Source of the DNA: Glebionis coronaria
Taxonomy: Eukaryota > Streptophyta > Magnoliopsida > Asterales > Asteraceae
Reading direction: 5' to 3'
DNA length: 64,000 nucleotides
NCBI GenBank assembly: GCA_025667525.1
Contig: CM046878.1
Coordinates: 399,424,433-399,488,432 of the forward strand
Shown here: positions 17,046 to 28,169 of the stretch, piece after piece
How the letters are laid out: every line of letters starts with the position of its first letter
Numbering within the stretch: the stretch's first letter is position 1
Translations under genes and position numbers: made by a program
The notes under the pieces: model-generated
What the model was told of the DNA's origin: nothing
Seen by the model: the letters and a program-made list of their open reading frames with translations, nothing else
The model's database searches: none

Positions 17046-18999
17046 ATGTCTACTCTAGAGTTAACCTCTTCCTCTTCAAGCCATAACATAAAGATTCCCA
17101 TGCTAGACCCAGACAACTTTGAGCTATGGAAGTTCAATTTTGAGCAGTATATTAAAATCCATGACCACAAACCTAGGGGAAATTATTGAATATGGAAACA
17201 CATTCAATAAGGCTGCCAAGATCCTAGCTGCTATCACTGTAAGATCAACTCTAGGCTCAAGTGCTGAGGATCGAAAAGAAAAACCTAAAGATGGAAGAGT
17301 TGTCTCATATGAGGAAATTTCAAAGAGAAGGAATGATATGAAAATCCTAAACATCCTCAAACTTTCCTTGGGACAAGAAAATCAACACAAGTATAGAGGC
17401 TATGATTCTGCAAAAGATATTTGGTCCGCCCTTCACGTTGCTTATGGTGGTAATGATGATACTGCCTCAGAGAAAAAGAAGCAACTCTTGCATGAGTATG
17501 CTGTATTTAAAGCCCTTCCCAATGAAAAGCTAAGTGGAGTGAGAAGCAGACTTATTGACATTACAAGCAAGTTGTCATTAAAGAGAACAGTGCATGATGA
17601 TGCTGATATCATCACCACTTTCCTTAAAAGTCTTGGTGATGCATGGAAGATTGAAGCAAGGTATATGATTGCTAATAATACTCACAAAAGTTCCACCTTT
17701 GATGATGTCTACAATAAACTGAGGCTTGTAGAGAGTGAAATACTTTTGGATCAAGGAAGCAAGTCTACCAATGGAAATATGGCTTTCTTCTCACATAGTG
17801 AAGGTCAATTTGATCAAAAGGAGTCATACATGCACCCCGTTACTGGATCACCTTGTGTCAACATTGGATCAAGCTTTGTCAGCGCCTCACATTCAGACGC
17901 TAACACATACAATGTTGACTCACCAAGAGTTAAGCCTGCTGGTATTGATCTAGATACACTGTGTACATACATTGCTTCATTTCCCAATGGTTCAGTGATT
18001 ACATATGAGGACCTTGAGAAAATTAGTGATGAGCACTTGGAAGAGATGGACATAAAGTGGAATATGGCACTTGCTATCATAAGGGCCAATAGATGGAATA
18101 TAAGATTCATGAAGAAGATGACTTTTAATGCTAAAGATACTGCTGGGTTTGATAAATCCAAGGTTGAGTGTTACAATGGTCACAGAATGGGTCACTTTAT
18201 GAGAGAATGTAGATCTCCAAGAAGATCTGATGTTGGAAAGCCTTCAAGCCAAATCGTCAATGTTGAAGAAACAAAAGCTATGGTTGCCATGCAAGACATA
18301 GATGGTGTTGGCTGGGATTGGAGCTTTTTGGCCAAGGATTTGGAAGAGAACAATGCCTTGGTTGCAGAAAAGGAGGAAGAGGAGCATGTTCACTATGCTC
18401 TCATGGCACATTCTTCATCTTCATCAAACAATGAGGTATATAATGATGCATTTTGTAGTAAGGGTTTTCGTCTAAACACTGAAAAGCTTAACAAAGAAGT
18501 TTTAAAATTAACATCAGATGTTTTTGATGAAAAATGCAAGTTATCTAATTATCAACTTGCTCTTACTCAAACTGAAAAGACTGTGGCTGAATATAAGAAA
18601 ATGGAGCTTGACCTAAAAGATCAAATCAATATTTTGACTCATGATCTAAATGATAGTGTTGAGGTTAGGAACATCTTAGAGAGATCCAATGGTGTTTTAC
18701 AAGCTAAGTTATATGAGGCTATTAAAAACAAAGATAATGTAGATCTTAAAATTAAAAAATTTGATAAAGCTTCACAAACCCTAGAAAAATGTGTGAGTGA
18801 ACAAAGGGATTCTAGGGATATGAGTGGGATTGGGATGAAAGAATATGCTGGTGTTCCACCACCTGCTGGGAACTTTTCTGGTTTCCTTAGAAAGGATTTA
18901 TCTTGGACTGGTATACCAGAACTCCAAGAAGAGGAATTTATTCCTACACCAAGAGTTGTTACTCCAGTAGAGGAGTACAAGCAGAAATGGATAGCTTAG
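17046..18999 (+). pseudogene. Copia gag (capsid/nucleocapsid), frameshifted
   Basis: Encodes the structural Gag that would form cytoplasmic particles. The ATG at 17046 opens 47 codons (LDPDNFELWKFNFEQYIKIH is readable) and runs into a stop at 17187-17189. A one-base shift near 17172-17178 moves the rest into the frame of the long ORF that ends at 18999. A UBN2-type Gag region covers roughly the first 200 residues. The CCHC zinc knuckle reads CYNGHRMGHFMREC at 18169-18210; the second Cys is Gly (GGT at 18178-18180), so zinc binding is probably lost. A predicted coiled coil (Leu/Lys/Glu-rich) covers about residues 440-560 of the long ORF, followed by a Pro/Gly-rich tail. The gene overlaps nothing and leads into the region at 19000. 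Confidence 0.85.
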
Positions 19000-19794
19000 T
19001 GACAGCCCAAATGAGTCAACACCCATAAAAGTAACCAATCCTAGTACTGGAAAGACTGTTGACCTTGGCTTAAACGTTGATAGAAAACCTAGAATAAAAT
19101 ATGTAGAAATGTATAGAAAACCTAGGTCACCAAAAAGTCAAGTTAGTGATAATGGGACAGGTTTCTTTTCATCTAGACCTAGAGTTATGTCTAGAAAAGC
19201 CTGTTATACTTGTGGAAGCTTTTCACATTTGGCTTATAAATGTGTCAATGCTTCAAAGGTCATCGCTGATAGAAAGTCAACATCAAACCCAAACCTTTTG
19301 TCCAGCAAAGTCCACAAGTCATTAGACCAGCCCCATTCTTTACTAAAGGGTCTAATACTTATGGAAAAAGGCCTTTTCAAAAGACCAATACATGGTCTAA
19401 CAGACAATGGGTTCCTGTAGCAAACCCTAGGTTTAACGCTGATAAAGAGAATTTCAGTGTTGACAAGAACAATTTTAACATTGACAGGAATGTTTCTAGC
19501 GTTGTTAGACCAAGTAATGCCAAATATTTGCAACCACAGGGAAAAGGGTCTAAAGCTTCTTCTAGCTTGACATGGAGACCCAAACAAGACCATAACCCTA
19601 ATTCAGATGGGATTTCTATGACCTATAACAGATTTCATTATATTTCAAAGGTCATAACTAAACCAGTTGGGGTTAACTGGGTGTTTAATCCACAAAGGGA
19701 TGAACAAGGGGTTGTCATAAGGACTAAGTCTGTTCTTGTTGAACAACCAAATGAATCCAAGTCTGCTCAGGCTTGGGTCCCCAAAGAAAACTAA
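19000..19794 (+). pseudogene. Gag-protease linker with a second zinc knuckle, broken
   Basis: After the gag stop the frame shifts. The segment at 19109-19420 contains an intact CCHC knuckle, CYTCGSFSHLAYKC (19202-19243). From 19528 to 19794 the original gag frame is open again and overlaps the start of the protease ORF by about 20 bases in another frame. Four motif repeats at 19436, 19457, 19478 and 19499 encode a seven-residue repeat centred on Val/Ala/Ile-Asp-Lys/Arg. The frame changes could reflect decay or, at the 19794 overlap, a translational shift; decay is more likely given the other lesions. Confidence 0.7.
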
Positions 19795-22700
19795 TTTGTT
19801 TTCTTTATGTGCAGGGCATTCAAAAGCAGGTTAATGATTATGGCTATTGGGATAGTGGATGCTCTAGGTACATAACGGGGAAGGAAGACTACTTGACAAA
19901 CTTCACTCCCATTAAAGATGGTGACAAAGTGTACTTTGGAGGCGGATATGGAACTATCACTGGCAAAGGCACTCTTATCACCAACAATTTGCGTTTTGAG
20001 AACGTGATTTTGGTAAAAGAACTTGACTATAATCTGTTTAGTGTATCACAGGTGTGTGATAACAAAAATAAGGTTCTTTTCACTGATACTGAATGCTTGG
20101 TGTTGAGCAAAGATTTTAAAATACCAGATGATAAATTCATTGATTATAGAACACCTTGGCATAAGGACATTTATAATGTGAATCTTATTAGGATGAATAA
20201 TAATTTGTCATGTCTATATGCTAAGGCTTCAGTTGATGAGAGTAATCTTTGGCACAAAAGATTAGGGCACATTAATTTTAAGAACATAAATAGACTTGTG
20301 AGACATGGTTTAGTTTATGGTTTGCCTGAAAAGGCTTTCCACAAGGACCACTCTCGTGTTGCATGCCTTAAAGGCAAACAAAACAAAGTCTCCTTTAAGT
20401 CTAAACCTATGCAGTCTAGTTCTAAACCACTTCACTTGCTGCATATGGACTTGTTTGGTCCAACTAATATAGAAATCTTAAATGGTAAATCCTACTGTTT
20501 TGTCATCACTGATGATTTTTCTAGATTTACTTGGACTTTCTTTTTAGGTTTGAAAAGTGAAACTGTTGATATTTTGATTAACTTTATTACCCAGTTAGAG
20601 AAAAAGACTGGGAATGAGGTTAAGATACTTAGAAGTGATAATGGTGGTGAGTTTAGAAATAAGTTGTTATATGACTTTTCTGCCAAGAATGAGATTACTA
20701 CACAATTTAGTATAGCTAGAACCCCACAACAAAATGGGGTGGCTAAGAGGAAAAATAGAACACTTATAGAAGCAGCTAGGATTATGTTGGCTGATGCTCA
20801 CTTCCCCATAGCATTTTGGGCTGAGGCTGTGAATACAGCTTGTTATGTTCAGAATCGGGCATTAATCAATAAGATTCACAACAAGACACCTTATGAACTA
20901 TTTTGGAGTAGGAAACCTAATATTGGTTTTCTTAAACCCTTTGGCTGTCATGTAGTTGTTTTAGACACTAGTGATTCCTTAGGAAAGTTTAGTGCTAAAG
21001 GTGATGAAGGCTACTTTATGGGTTATTCAGTGTAGAGTAGAGGATACAGGGTTTACCTTAAGAAAGAAAAACTTATTCTTGAAAAGATACATGTTAGGTT
21101 TTTAGAAAGTAAACCCAGTGATCCTGAGAGTGGACCAAATTGGTTATTTGACTTGGAACCTCTATCTAGAACTTTGAATTATATGCCTGTTACTAATCCA
21201 AACATTGTGAAGGTAACTTCAAATGTTGTCGAAGAACCAGTTGTTGAAATTTCAGGTATACAGGTTGATAAGGAGGTTGGATCACAAGCAGACAAATCAG
21301 CACCCATACTTGAGTATGTTACCATTCCTATATGGACAGATGCATTTGCTGCTGCTGCTGGAAAAGAGAACGATGGTCCACAAGTATCACCAGTTGAAAA
21401 CATGCATGATTCTTCAAGCGCTAACAAAGGAAAATCTAGCACTGACAAGACAAGTTCAGGCGTTGACGACTCAAACGTTGACAGTCCTACTTCAGGCGTT
21501 GACAACAAATTTGACCATTTATTCTCTTCCAGTGTTTTTGAACATGGTGAACCTTCAAACAAAAATGGAGAGGTTCATTCAGATGATGATGGAAGAGAAT
21601 TTGAAGAAGATATTGGCAACTTGAAGACTGAAATTGATGATAACACAATAATTGAAGGAGGCGTACTTACATCTACTATGAAGAATCATCCTTCTTCTCT
21701 AATCATTGGTGATGTGATGACTCCTGTACAAACTAGAAGGTCTCATCAGAATCATCGAGGATTTATTGCCAATATTCACAAGAAGGTTGATACCCCTCTT
21801 GTTCAAGCATGTTTGTTTGCCTGTTTTCTGTCACAACAGGAACCCAAGAAGATTTTTGATGCTCTCAAAGAACCAAGTTCGGTGGAAGCAATGCAAGATG
21901 AGCTTCACCAATTTGCTAACGTTTGGGAGTTAGTTGATTGTCCCATACATGTCAGACCTATTGGGACAAGATGGGTTGTTAGAAAAGAAAAGGATGAGAG
22001 AGGAATTGTGGTCAGAAACAAGGCGCGCTTAGTGGCTCAAGGCTATACAAAAGAGGAAGGGATAGACTATGAAGAGGTTTTTGCACCTGTTGCAAGGATT
22101 AAAGCAATAAGGATTTTCCTAGCCTATGCCTCTTGCATGGGCTTCACAGTTTATCAAATGGATGTGAAGAGTTCTTTTCTTTATGGCAAAATTACGGAGG
22201 AGGTTTATGTAATGCAGCCTCCTGGTTTTGAAGATTCAGAACATCCAGACAAGGTGTATAGAGTGAATAAAGCTATGTATGGACTTCATCAAGCCCCAAG
22301 AGCATGGTATGGTACATTGTCCACCTATATGGTGGAAAATGGATTTAAAAGGGGCACCATAGATCAGACTTTGTTTACAAAGAATACTTGTAAGGATTTC
22401 TTACTTGTTCAGGTTTATGTGCATGATATCATCTTTGGCTCTTCTAGTCCAAAGATGAGTGAAGACTTTTCCAAGATCATGACAAACAAGTTCAAGATGA
22501 GTGCAATGGGAGAGATGAACTTCTTTCTAGTGTTACAAGTTCAGCAGAAAGAAGATGGTATCTTCATCTCTCAAGACAAATATGTAGCAGAAATCTTGAA
22601 GAAGTTTGGCTTTTCTCCACATGAGAAATGGGCTAGCACACCCATGGATAGGGAACAACATTGGGGAAAGGTTGGAGATGGAAAAGAGGTAGATGTCAGG

Positions 22701-23363
22701 CATTATAGGTCAATGATTGGATCATTGATGTATCTCACAGCTTCAAGACCTGACATTATGTTTGTTATGTGTGCATGTGCACGCCATCAAGTGACTCCTA
22801 AATAGTGTCATCTTCATGCTGTCAAGAAGATTTTTAGGTACCTTAGGTGCTATCCCACCTTGGGATTATGGTATCCAAAAGATTCTCTATTGGATCTTAT
22901 GGCATATTTAGACAGTGATTATGGTAGTGACAAGTTTGATAGAAAATCCACAACTGGTGGATGCCAATTTCTTGGGAGTAGGTTGATATCTTGGCAATGC
23001 AAGAAACAAACAGTGGTGGCCAACTCTACAAATGAAGCAGAATATGTAGCTGCAGCTACTTGTTATGGACAAGTCTTATGGATTCAGAACCAGCTATTGG
23101 ATTATGGGTACAATTTCATGTGTACCAAGATTTTTGTAGACAATAACAGTACTTTATGCATTATTAAAAATCCTGTACATCACTCTAAAACGAAACACAT
23201 AGAAATTAGACATCATTTTATAAGAGATTGTTTTGAAAAAGGTTTAATACAACCAGATAGGGTTGACACAGAGGAAAATGTGGTTGATTTATTAACTAAA
23301 CCTTTTGATACTAGGAGATTTCAATACTTGGTAACAAGTATTGGAATGATCCATCTTACTTAA
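19773..23363 (+). pseudogene. Copia pol: protease, integrase, RT, RNase H, with two stops and lost catalytic residues
   Basis: One frame covers the whole of pol apart from stops at 21033-21035 and 22803-22805. Order: aspartic protease (YWDSGCSRYITG, about residues 26-37); GAG-pre-integrase finger (LWHKRLGH) in which one zinc Cys is Arg (CGT at 20355-20357); integrase core with HMDLFGP and RSDNGGEF; RT with [10 protein letters not shown]; RNase H with LDSDYG, NEAEYVAA and VDNNSTLC. The third integrase acid, normally Glu in GVAERKNR, is Lys (AAG at 20745-20747). The RT motif YVDD reads YVHD (CAT at 22422-22424). These changes would abolish integration and DNA synthesis. An acidic linker between integrase and RT (about 21153-21800) holds five motif repeats. 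Confidence 0.9.
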
Positions 23364-24538
23364 TATGTGTTTTGGGGACTTATTGTATAAGATGTACAGG
23401 ATATGCATTATTATTTGTCTTTATACAAAATTAGATTTTCCACTTTATTTGTCTAACGCTGACAAAGGTTATTTTAACGCTGACAAGTGTTAAATTGACG
23501 TTGTCAGCAACATGTTAGTTTTGTGGTTTTTGATCTAATTATGCAAGCGTTGTTAGCATTGTACAAATGGATACAGAGTTGCTTATGGATCCTTGGAGCT
23601 TACTTGGAGCATGTTTAAGTTTATGGATGATGCTTGTAATATTTATATTCCTATCTTGACATAAATTTTTTATTGCATATGTTTTATTTAGCAACTTGTA
23701 TATCTTATTTTAAGGGGAGGTTTAGGAAACCGTTAGGAGTTTCTAGGTATTCATATAATACTCTTATCACAATTCTAGATTGTGTCCACTGGTGAGTACG
23801 AATTAGTTTACTAAATCGTGAGGCACTGTAGCATGCAAAATTGATATACTATGCACGCTGCCAAAGCCTAGAATTGGATGTGGTTTGTTGGGAGACTTGG
23901 GTATGATTTTTATTGGGATTACCTGGGAAGTTACAAAGGATTTTATGAGATAACTTCACTGTTAAGAACTTTGGTTAGCAAGGGACACTTGAGGACAATT
24001 ATGTCTATCTTGTTTAAGCAAGTGTGTATGATTGGACAGTGCTTGCCACCCTATGGCAATTTTCAGTCTATAGGTTATCTTCACTAGGATAAATTACTTT
24101 GTTAAGGTCCTTTTTCATGTTTATTAGTTTTCTTTTTGGACGTTGACAGTTTTATTTCCAAACGTTGTTAGGACCAATTTTGACGTTGACATGGCATTTT
24201 CCAACGTTGACAAGAATATAGTCGTTGGCCGTTGATAGGTTATTTTTGACCGTTGACAAACATTGGGTCCTACCCAGTTGTTATTTTTGACGAAAATTTG
24301 GGCCGTAATTTTAGGAGTTGGTAAATTTTTATTAATGCACAAGATAAGTTATATCTTTTCAAGATTCTAATCATTATATTTTGAAAAATAATTGCCTCAT
24401 TTTTGACCAATCACATGTGCTTACCTCTCCTATATATTTGGCTCATTATTTTGAAACAGGGTAACGGCTTATTCTTGTCTAACTAAATTTTCACACATAT
24501 TCATCTTTCATAACATATATCACAACTTTTCTACATCA
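23364..24538 (+). other. Gap between pol and extra ORF, with two motif arrays
   Basis: No gene recognised. The RCGYTGACA-like motif occurs at 23456, 23477 and 23498 (21-base steps) and again at 24140, 24162, 24183, 24204, 24229 and 24250. A purine tract AAGGGGAGG at 23713-23721 resembles a polypurine tract but no LTR follows. The ORF at 23878-24087 has no recognisable motif. Extra ORFs of this group are usually expressed from spliced RNA, and I could not identify an acceptor. Confidence 0.5.
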
Positions 24539-27500
24539 ATGGCGCCTAAGTTTAAACCAAGTGATTTGGTATTGGGATTCAGGATTCAGCACCTCATGGT
24601 TGCCTATTTAGAGACTGACAACACTCTATTTCCTCAATATACTTCGATGGTGGAGTATTTAAATGCATCTCCTCTAAGGTATGCACTTTATCATGCTCCT
24701 CTTATCAATGTCACTGATATTAAACAGTTTTGGAATATTGTCACTTACTTAACGATTAATAATGTGACTACATTGACTGCTACAGTCCATGGGCGTCTAT
24801 GGGTGGTTAATAAAGCATTGGTTCGCCAGGCTTTGTATCTTAATGATGCAGATGGTATAACCACCCTACCCATGGGTGAGCTAGAACAAGGACTTCAAGC
24901 TTTGGGTTATCCTTTTCCTGAAGAGGTCACTTTAAATAAATATTCAAAACGGTAATTTCCCCCAGCTTGGAAGTACTTAATACATGTCATTCATTAATGT
25001 TTGAGTCTCAAATATACTGCACACAATGAAATTAACAGGTCAAATGGGAGTGTTATTGTGTGTATTGCTACTGGGCAACAATATAATTTTTCTAAAATGA
25101 TTTTTGATGGCATGTGTAAAAACAACGGTAGCAAGATGACTCTTTCTTACACAAGATTTTTTCAAATGGTTTTTGATGCACAAAGATATTGCACCAGGGA
25201 TCATGATGATTTTAATACAATCCTTGTGCAAAAGAAAGCTATTTTTGGAAAGATGAATTCACCCTCATACAAAGACTTACCCCTTACCCAAGCCATGCTT
25301 GTTGTTATTACAGCAGCACAACCTCAACTAGACCCACAACCCCCACTTGACCCATTACCTGAACCATCACCATCACCTCAGCATATGGAAATTGACCAAG
25401 ATCCCTTCAACGCTGACACGTTAAATGTTGGCGTTGACACTGAAAATCCAAACGCTGGCACCCTTTTACAACAAACCCAAACACCTCTTAACCTCCAAAC
25501 TGAAACCTAATCCACATCATCCTCTTCACTCCCAGACTTTAGGATGGAAAAACGTCAAAGGACTACTGGAGTGTTCTCCTCTAGTGTTCCTAGCCATGTT
25601 GCAGAGAGAGCAACCACCACAAGTGTGGTTGGTGACATGGGTGGGGCTAGGACTATTGGTACTAGCTTAGATGCAGGCCAAGCCAGTCCTAACATCATTA
25701 AGACCCCATCCATGCCCCATGACTCTACTTTGGGAGGTCAAATTCCCATTCTAGAGTAGGGAAGATTGGAACCCTATACTTTGTTAGAATTGGCGGCTGT
25801 CTGCATTAGCTTGCAAAAGCAAAATGCAAACCTTGTACATACTGTCTCTACACAAGGCCTTAAACTCAAGAAATTGAGGGAGAGGATTGTTATTTTGGAG
25901 CTGTTGAGAATAGAAGAAGGCAGACAAGAGTCCTTTCATCAGGGTAGGATTCTTACAAAGGGGAGGAAGCTGCTACTGAGCCATTTAATGGAAGTGACAA
26001 AGGCTCAGGTGGTTCTATTGGTGTGGAAATGGCTGAAGCTTTGACCAGCTTGAAGGAGAGGCCAATTATTGATCTTTCATTGGCAACTACAACAAAGATT
26101 TCGTTTATGGAGATGCTGGAACAAGTTTCTAAGCCAAGCGCTGAAAAGAGTAAGTTGAGCGTTGACAGACAGGTTTTTGACGCTGACAAGCCAAGCGCTG
26201 ATATGAGTAAGTTAGGCGTTGAAACACAGGTTTTGGACGTTGATAGACCTGCAGGTATGGTTGATGTATCCCAGTCATCAGCTATCATCAAAGATGTGTC
26301 TACACAGGTACCATCATCATCTTTACCCATCATTGATATATTAGATAAGGGTAAAGGGATTATGGTAGAAACAGTGGTTCCCAAGGATACAGCTCAAGTA
26401 AACTTTGATTCCATGTTGGCTGCACAACTTGAGAAAGAAGATAGGATGAAGGAGACTGCTGTTGAGAGTAAGGAAAGCAGTGGTGATAAGAGCACATATT
26501 CAAGTGTCATGATTATTGAAGAACTAGAAAGTCTTGAATATGGTGATGAGTTGGCAAGGGAAAAGCTTGCAGAGGTGAAGAACCAGGTGGATTATGAGAT
26601 ACCTGAAGTTGCTCAGATGTACTTTGCATGGGAAAATAAGTTAATGGATAATCCAGACATGACTTTATCAGATCAAATTTGGGGCTTGGAGATTCTACTA
26701 TGAGTTCAAAGGGATTGCAAGGTGATTCTAAAGTATAAAGCTAGTAAAGTCCTTTCACAGACCAAGACAACAAGAAGGGAGCTCTATTACATGTTGCTCA
26801 GATGTCATCAAACAGGTTGGACTTTCAGAAAGTTGTAGGGATTGTCCTTTGATGAATTGGAGTATAATGATTATCCTATATGGGCAAGTGTGCAACAACA
26901 GAATACCATTAGGCTTCTTTCAAATGAAAGAAAGGAAGAACTTGCAGAAGAAATGGAGATCCAAAAGGCTTTGGTTACACCAAGACCATTGAAGAAGGGA
27001 GTTCCTCTTGAGTTTCTAGAAAATTTGGATAGAGTGAATCCTAGTGAAGCTATTATTAGAAAGAGTATTAAGCTCTCACCCTTGGAAGCTTCACATATGG
27101 TAGAGGTGTTACCTCATGACTCCATAAACCCTATAGTTAGCTATGAGGAAGATGCAAGTGGGTTTTGGATGATTGGCAGATATGGGAAGAAGGTACACAC
27201 TTTTACTACTCTCATGTCTTTGTTTGCAAGCCTGGATAGGGAAGACTTGGCATACCTTTGGAGGTTGATACAGGCCAAGTATGAGACTGCAGCACCTACT
27301 TTAGTCAATGGAATAAAGATTTGGTCAACATTCACAAGAATGTGTACACCAGATGAAGAAGATCCTGTTTGGAAGGATCTTGATGATGATATCAGTGGAC
27401 TTCAATGGAGTTTATATTTAGCAGCTGGTGTGTATCATTTGAGTACTACAAAGTTTTCTGAGTATCTTCTTGTGGATGCTGAATATCCTATGTCCATAGA

Positions 27501-27624
27501 AGTTTTGAAGAAAATGATGTCAACACAGTTGGAGATGGATTACTCAAGTGATGTGGCCAAAGATTTGATTAGGTTTATTTATTTTCAATTTGATAAGATT
27601 TGTAAGAATCCTCCTAGTACTTAG
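24539..27624 (+). pseudogene. Extra ORF downstream of pol (SIRE-like additional/env-position ORF), degenerate
   Basis: A coding region of about 1,030 codons, starting ATGGCGCCTAAG. It is broken by in-frame stops at 24953, 24995, 25508, 25757, 26701 and 26836 and by one frameshift near 25955. Reading through the stops shows one ancient protein. The N-terminal domain of about 170 residues (readable pieces YALYHAPLINVTDIKQFW and QQYNFSKMIFDGMC) belongs to a family found beside Asteraceae copia pol genes, often labelled hypothetical. A Pro-rich segment (25320-25380), a short coiled coil (25790-25910), a repeat-rich acidic middle with motif copies at 25410-25460 and 26138-26245, and a C-terminal globular-looking part (26842-27624) follow. 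I see no signal peptide or membrane segment, so an envelope role is not supported. Function unknown. Confidence 0.75.
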
Positions 27625-27663
27625 TTTTTATTCAGAAACTTGATTACTAGAGTAGATATCAAG

Positions 27664-27676
27664 TTTAGGGGAGGAT
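27664..27676 (+). promoter_or_regulatory. Polypurine tract of the copia element
   Basis: TTTAGGGGAGGAT directly before the 3' LTR start at 27677; the standard plus-strand primer position. Confidence 0.85.
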
Positions 27677-28164
27677 TGTTGGGAATAAAATATAGCTCAG
27701 TCACTTGGACGTTGACAAGAGGAATTTGGACGTTGATATGAAGAAATCAAGCGTTGACAGGAAGAAGTCAAACGTTGATAAGAAGAAGTCAAGCACTGAT
27801 AGGATATGAAGTCTACACGTTTTATGTTTCGAGTATGTTTCTAGTAAAGATATGTTCGACAATGTATTTCTTATGTTTATCTTTACCTAAAATAGCTGAT
27901 ACGTAGACTCTTGTACAAGGTTACTTAATCTATAAAGGAGTCCTTTAGGTTTAGTTCAATATATGTTTTTCACACTTTCATTGTACGCAAGTTCGATCAA
28001 TCAATCAAAGTGAAAGTTTGGTTTATCTTGTTTGTATGTTCTTGTTTAAGTATTAATTCCTCATAATACTTGAATTGTTTCATATACAAAAAAGTTTCTC
28101 TACGTGTTTAACTTGATTTAATCTTGTTTACACAAGCTAAATCGATCTAAGTTTGGGATCAACA
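27677..28164 (+). repeat. 3' LTR of the copia element (488 bp)
   Basis: Same ends as the 5' LTR. It holds five motif copies at 27709, 27730, 27751, 27772 and 27793, all exactly 21 bases apart. It lacks the 15-base unit present in the 5' LTR. Its second motif spacer and several bases also differ, so the two LTRs have diverged since insertion. The duplication AACTC follows. Confidence 0.95.
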
Positions 28165-28169
28165 AACTC

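Larger units (their letters stand above)
16460..28164 (+). mobile_element. Complete Ty1/copia retrotransposon (SIRE-like), inactivated
   Basis: An 11.7 kb element flanked by a perfect 5-bp duplication AACTC (16455-16459 and 28165-28169). Order: 5' LTR 16460-16962, tRNA-iMet primer site 16965-16976, gag, protease, integrase, RT and RNase H, a 1.2 kb gap, a degenerate extra ORF 24539-27624, polypurine tract, and 3' LTR 27677-28164. Integrase upstream of RT and the DSGCS protease mark it as Ty1/copia. The length and the extra ORF after pol suggest the SIRE/Maximus group. Every ORF is broken, and the catalytic residues of integrase and RT are changed. Ends and duplication are seen directly; the clade is inferred. 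Confidence 0.95.

Noticed and set aside
17814..18980. Minus-strand ORFs under gag (17814-18161, 18639-18980) and under the extra ORF (25953-26384)
   Set aside because: Shadows of plus-strand coding sequence.
23713..23721. Possible internal polypurine tract and LTR in the copia gap
   Set aside because: No LTR-like TG start or repeat of LTR sequence follows.
24539..27624. Viral-type envelope gene, or a longin/synaptobrevin-like host gene
   Set aside because: No signal peptide, membrane segment or recognised domain seen. Position inside the copia element argues against a host gene, and such labels on relatives look like automatic misannotation.
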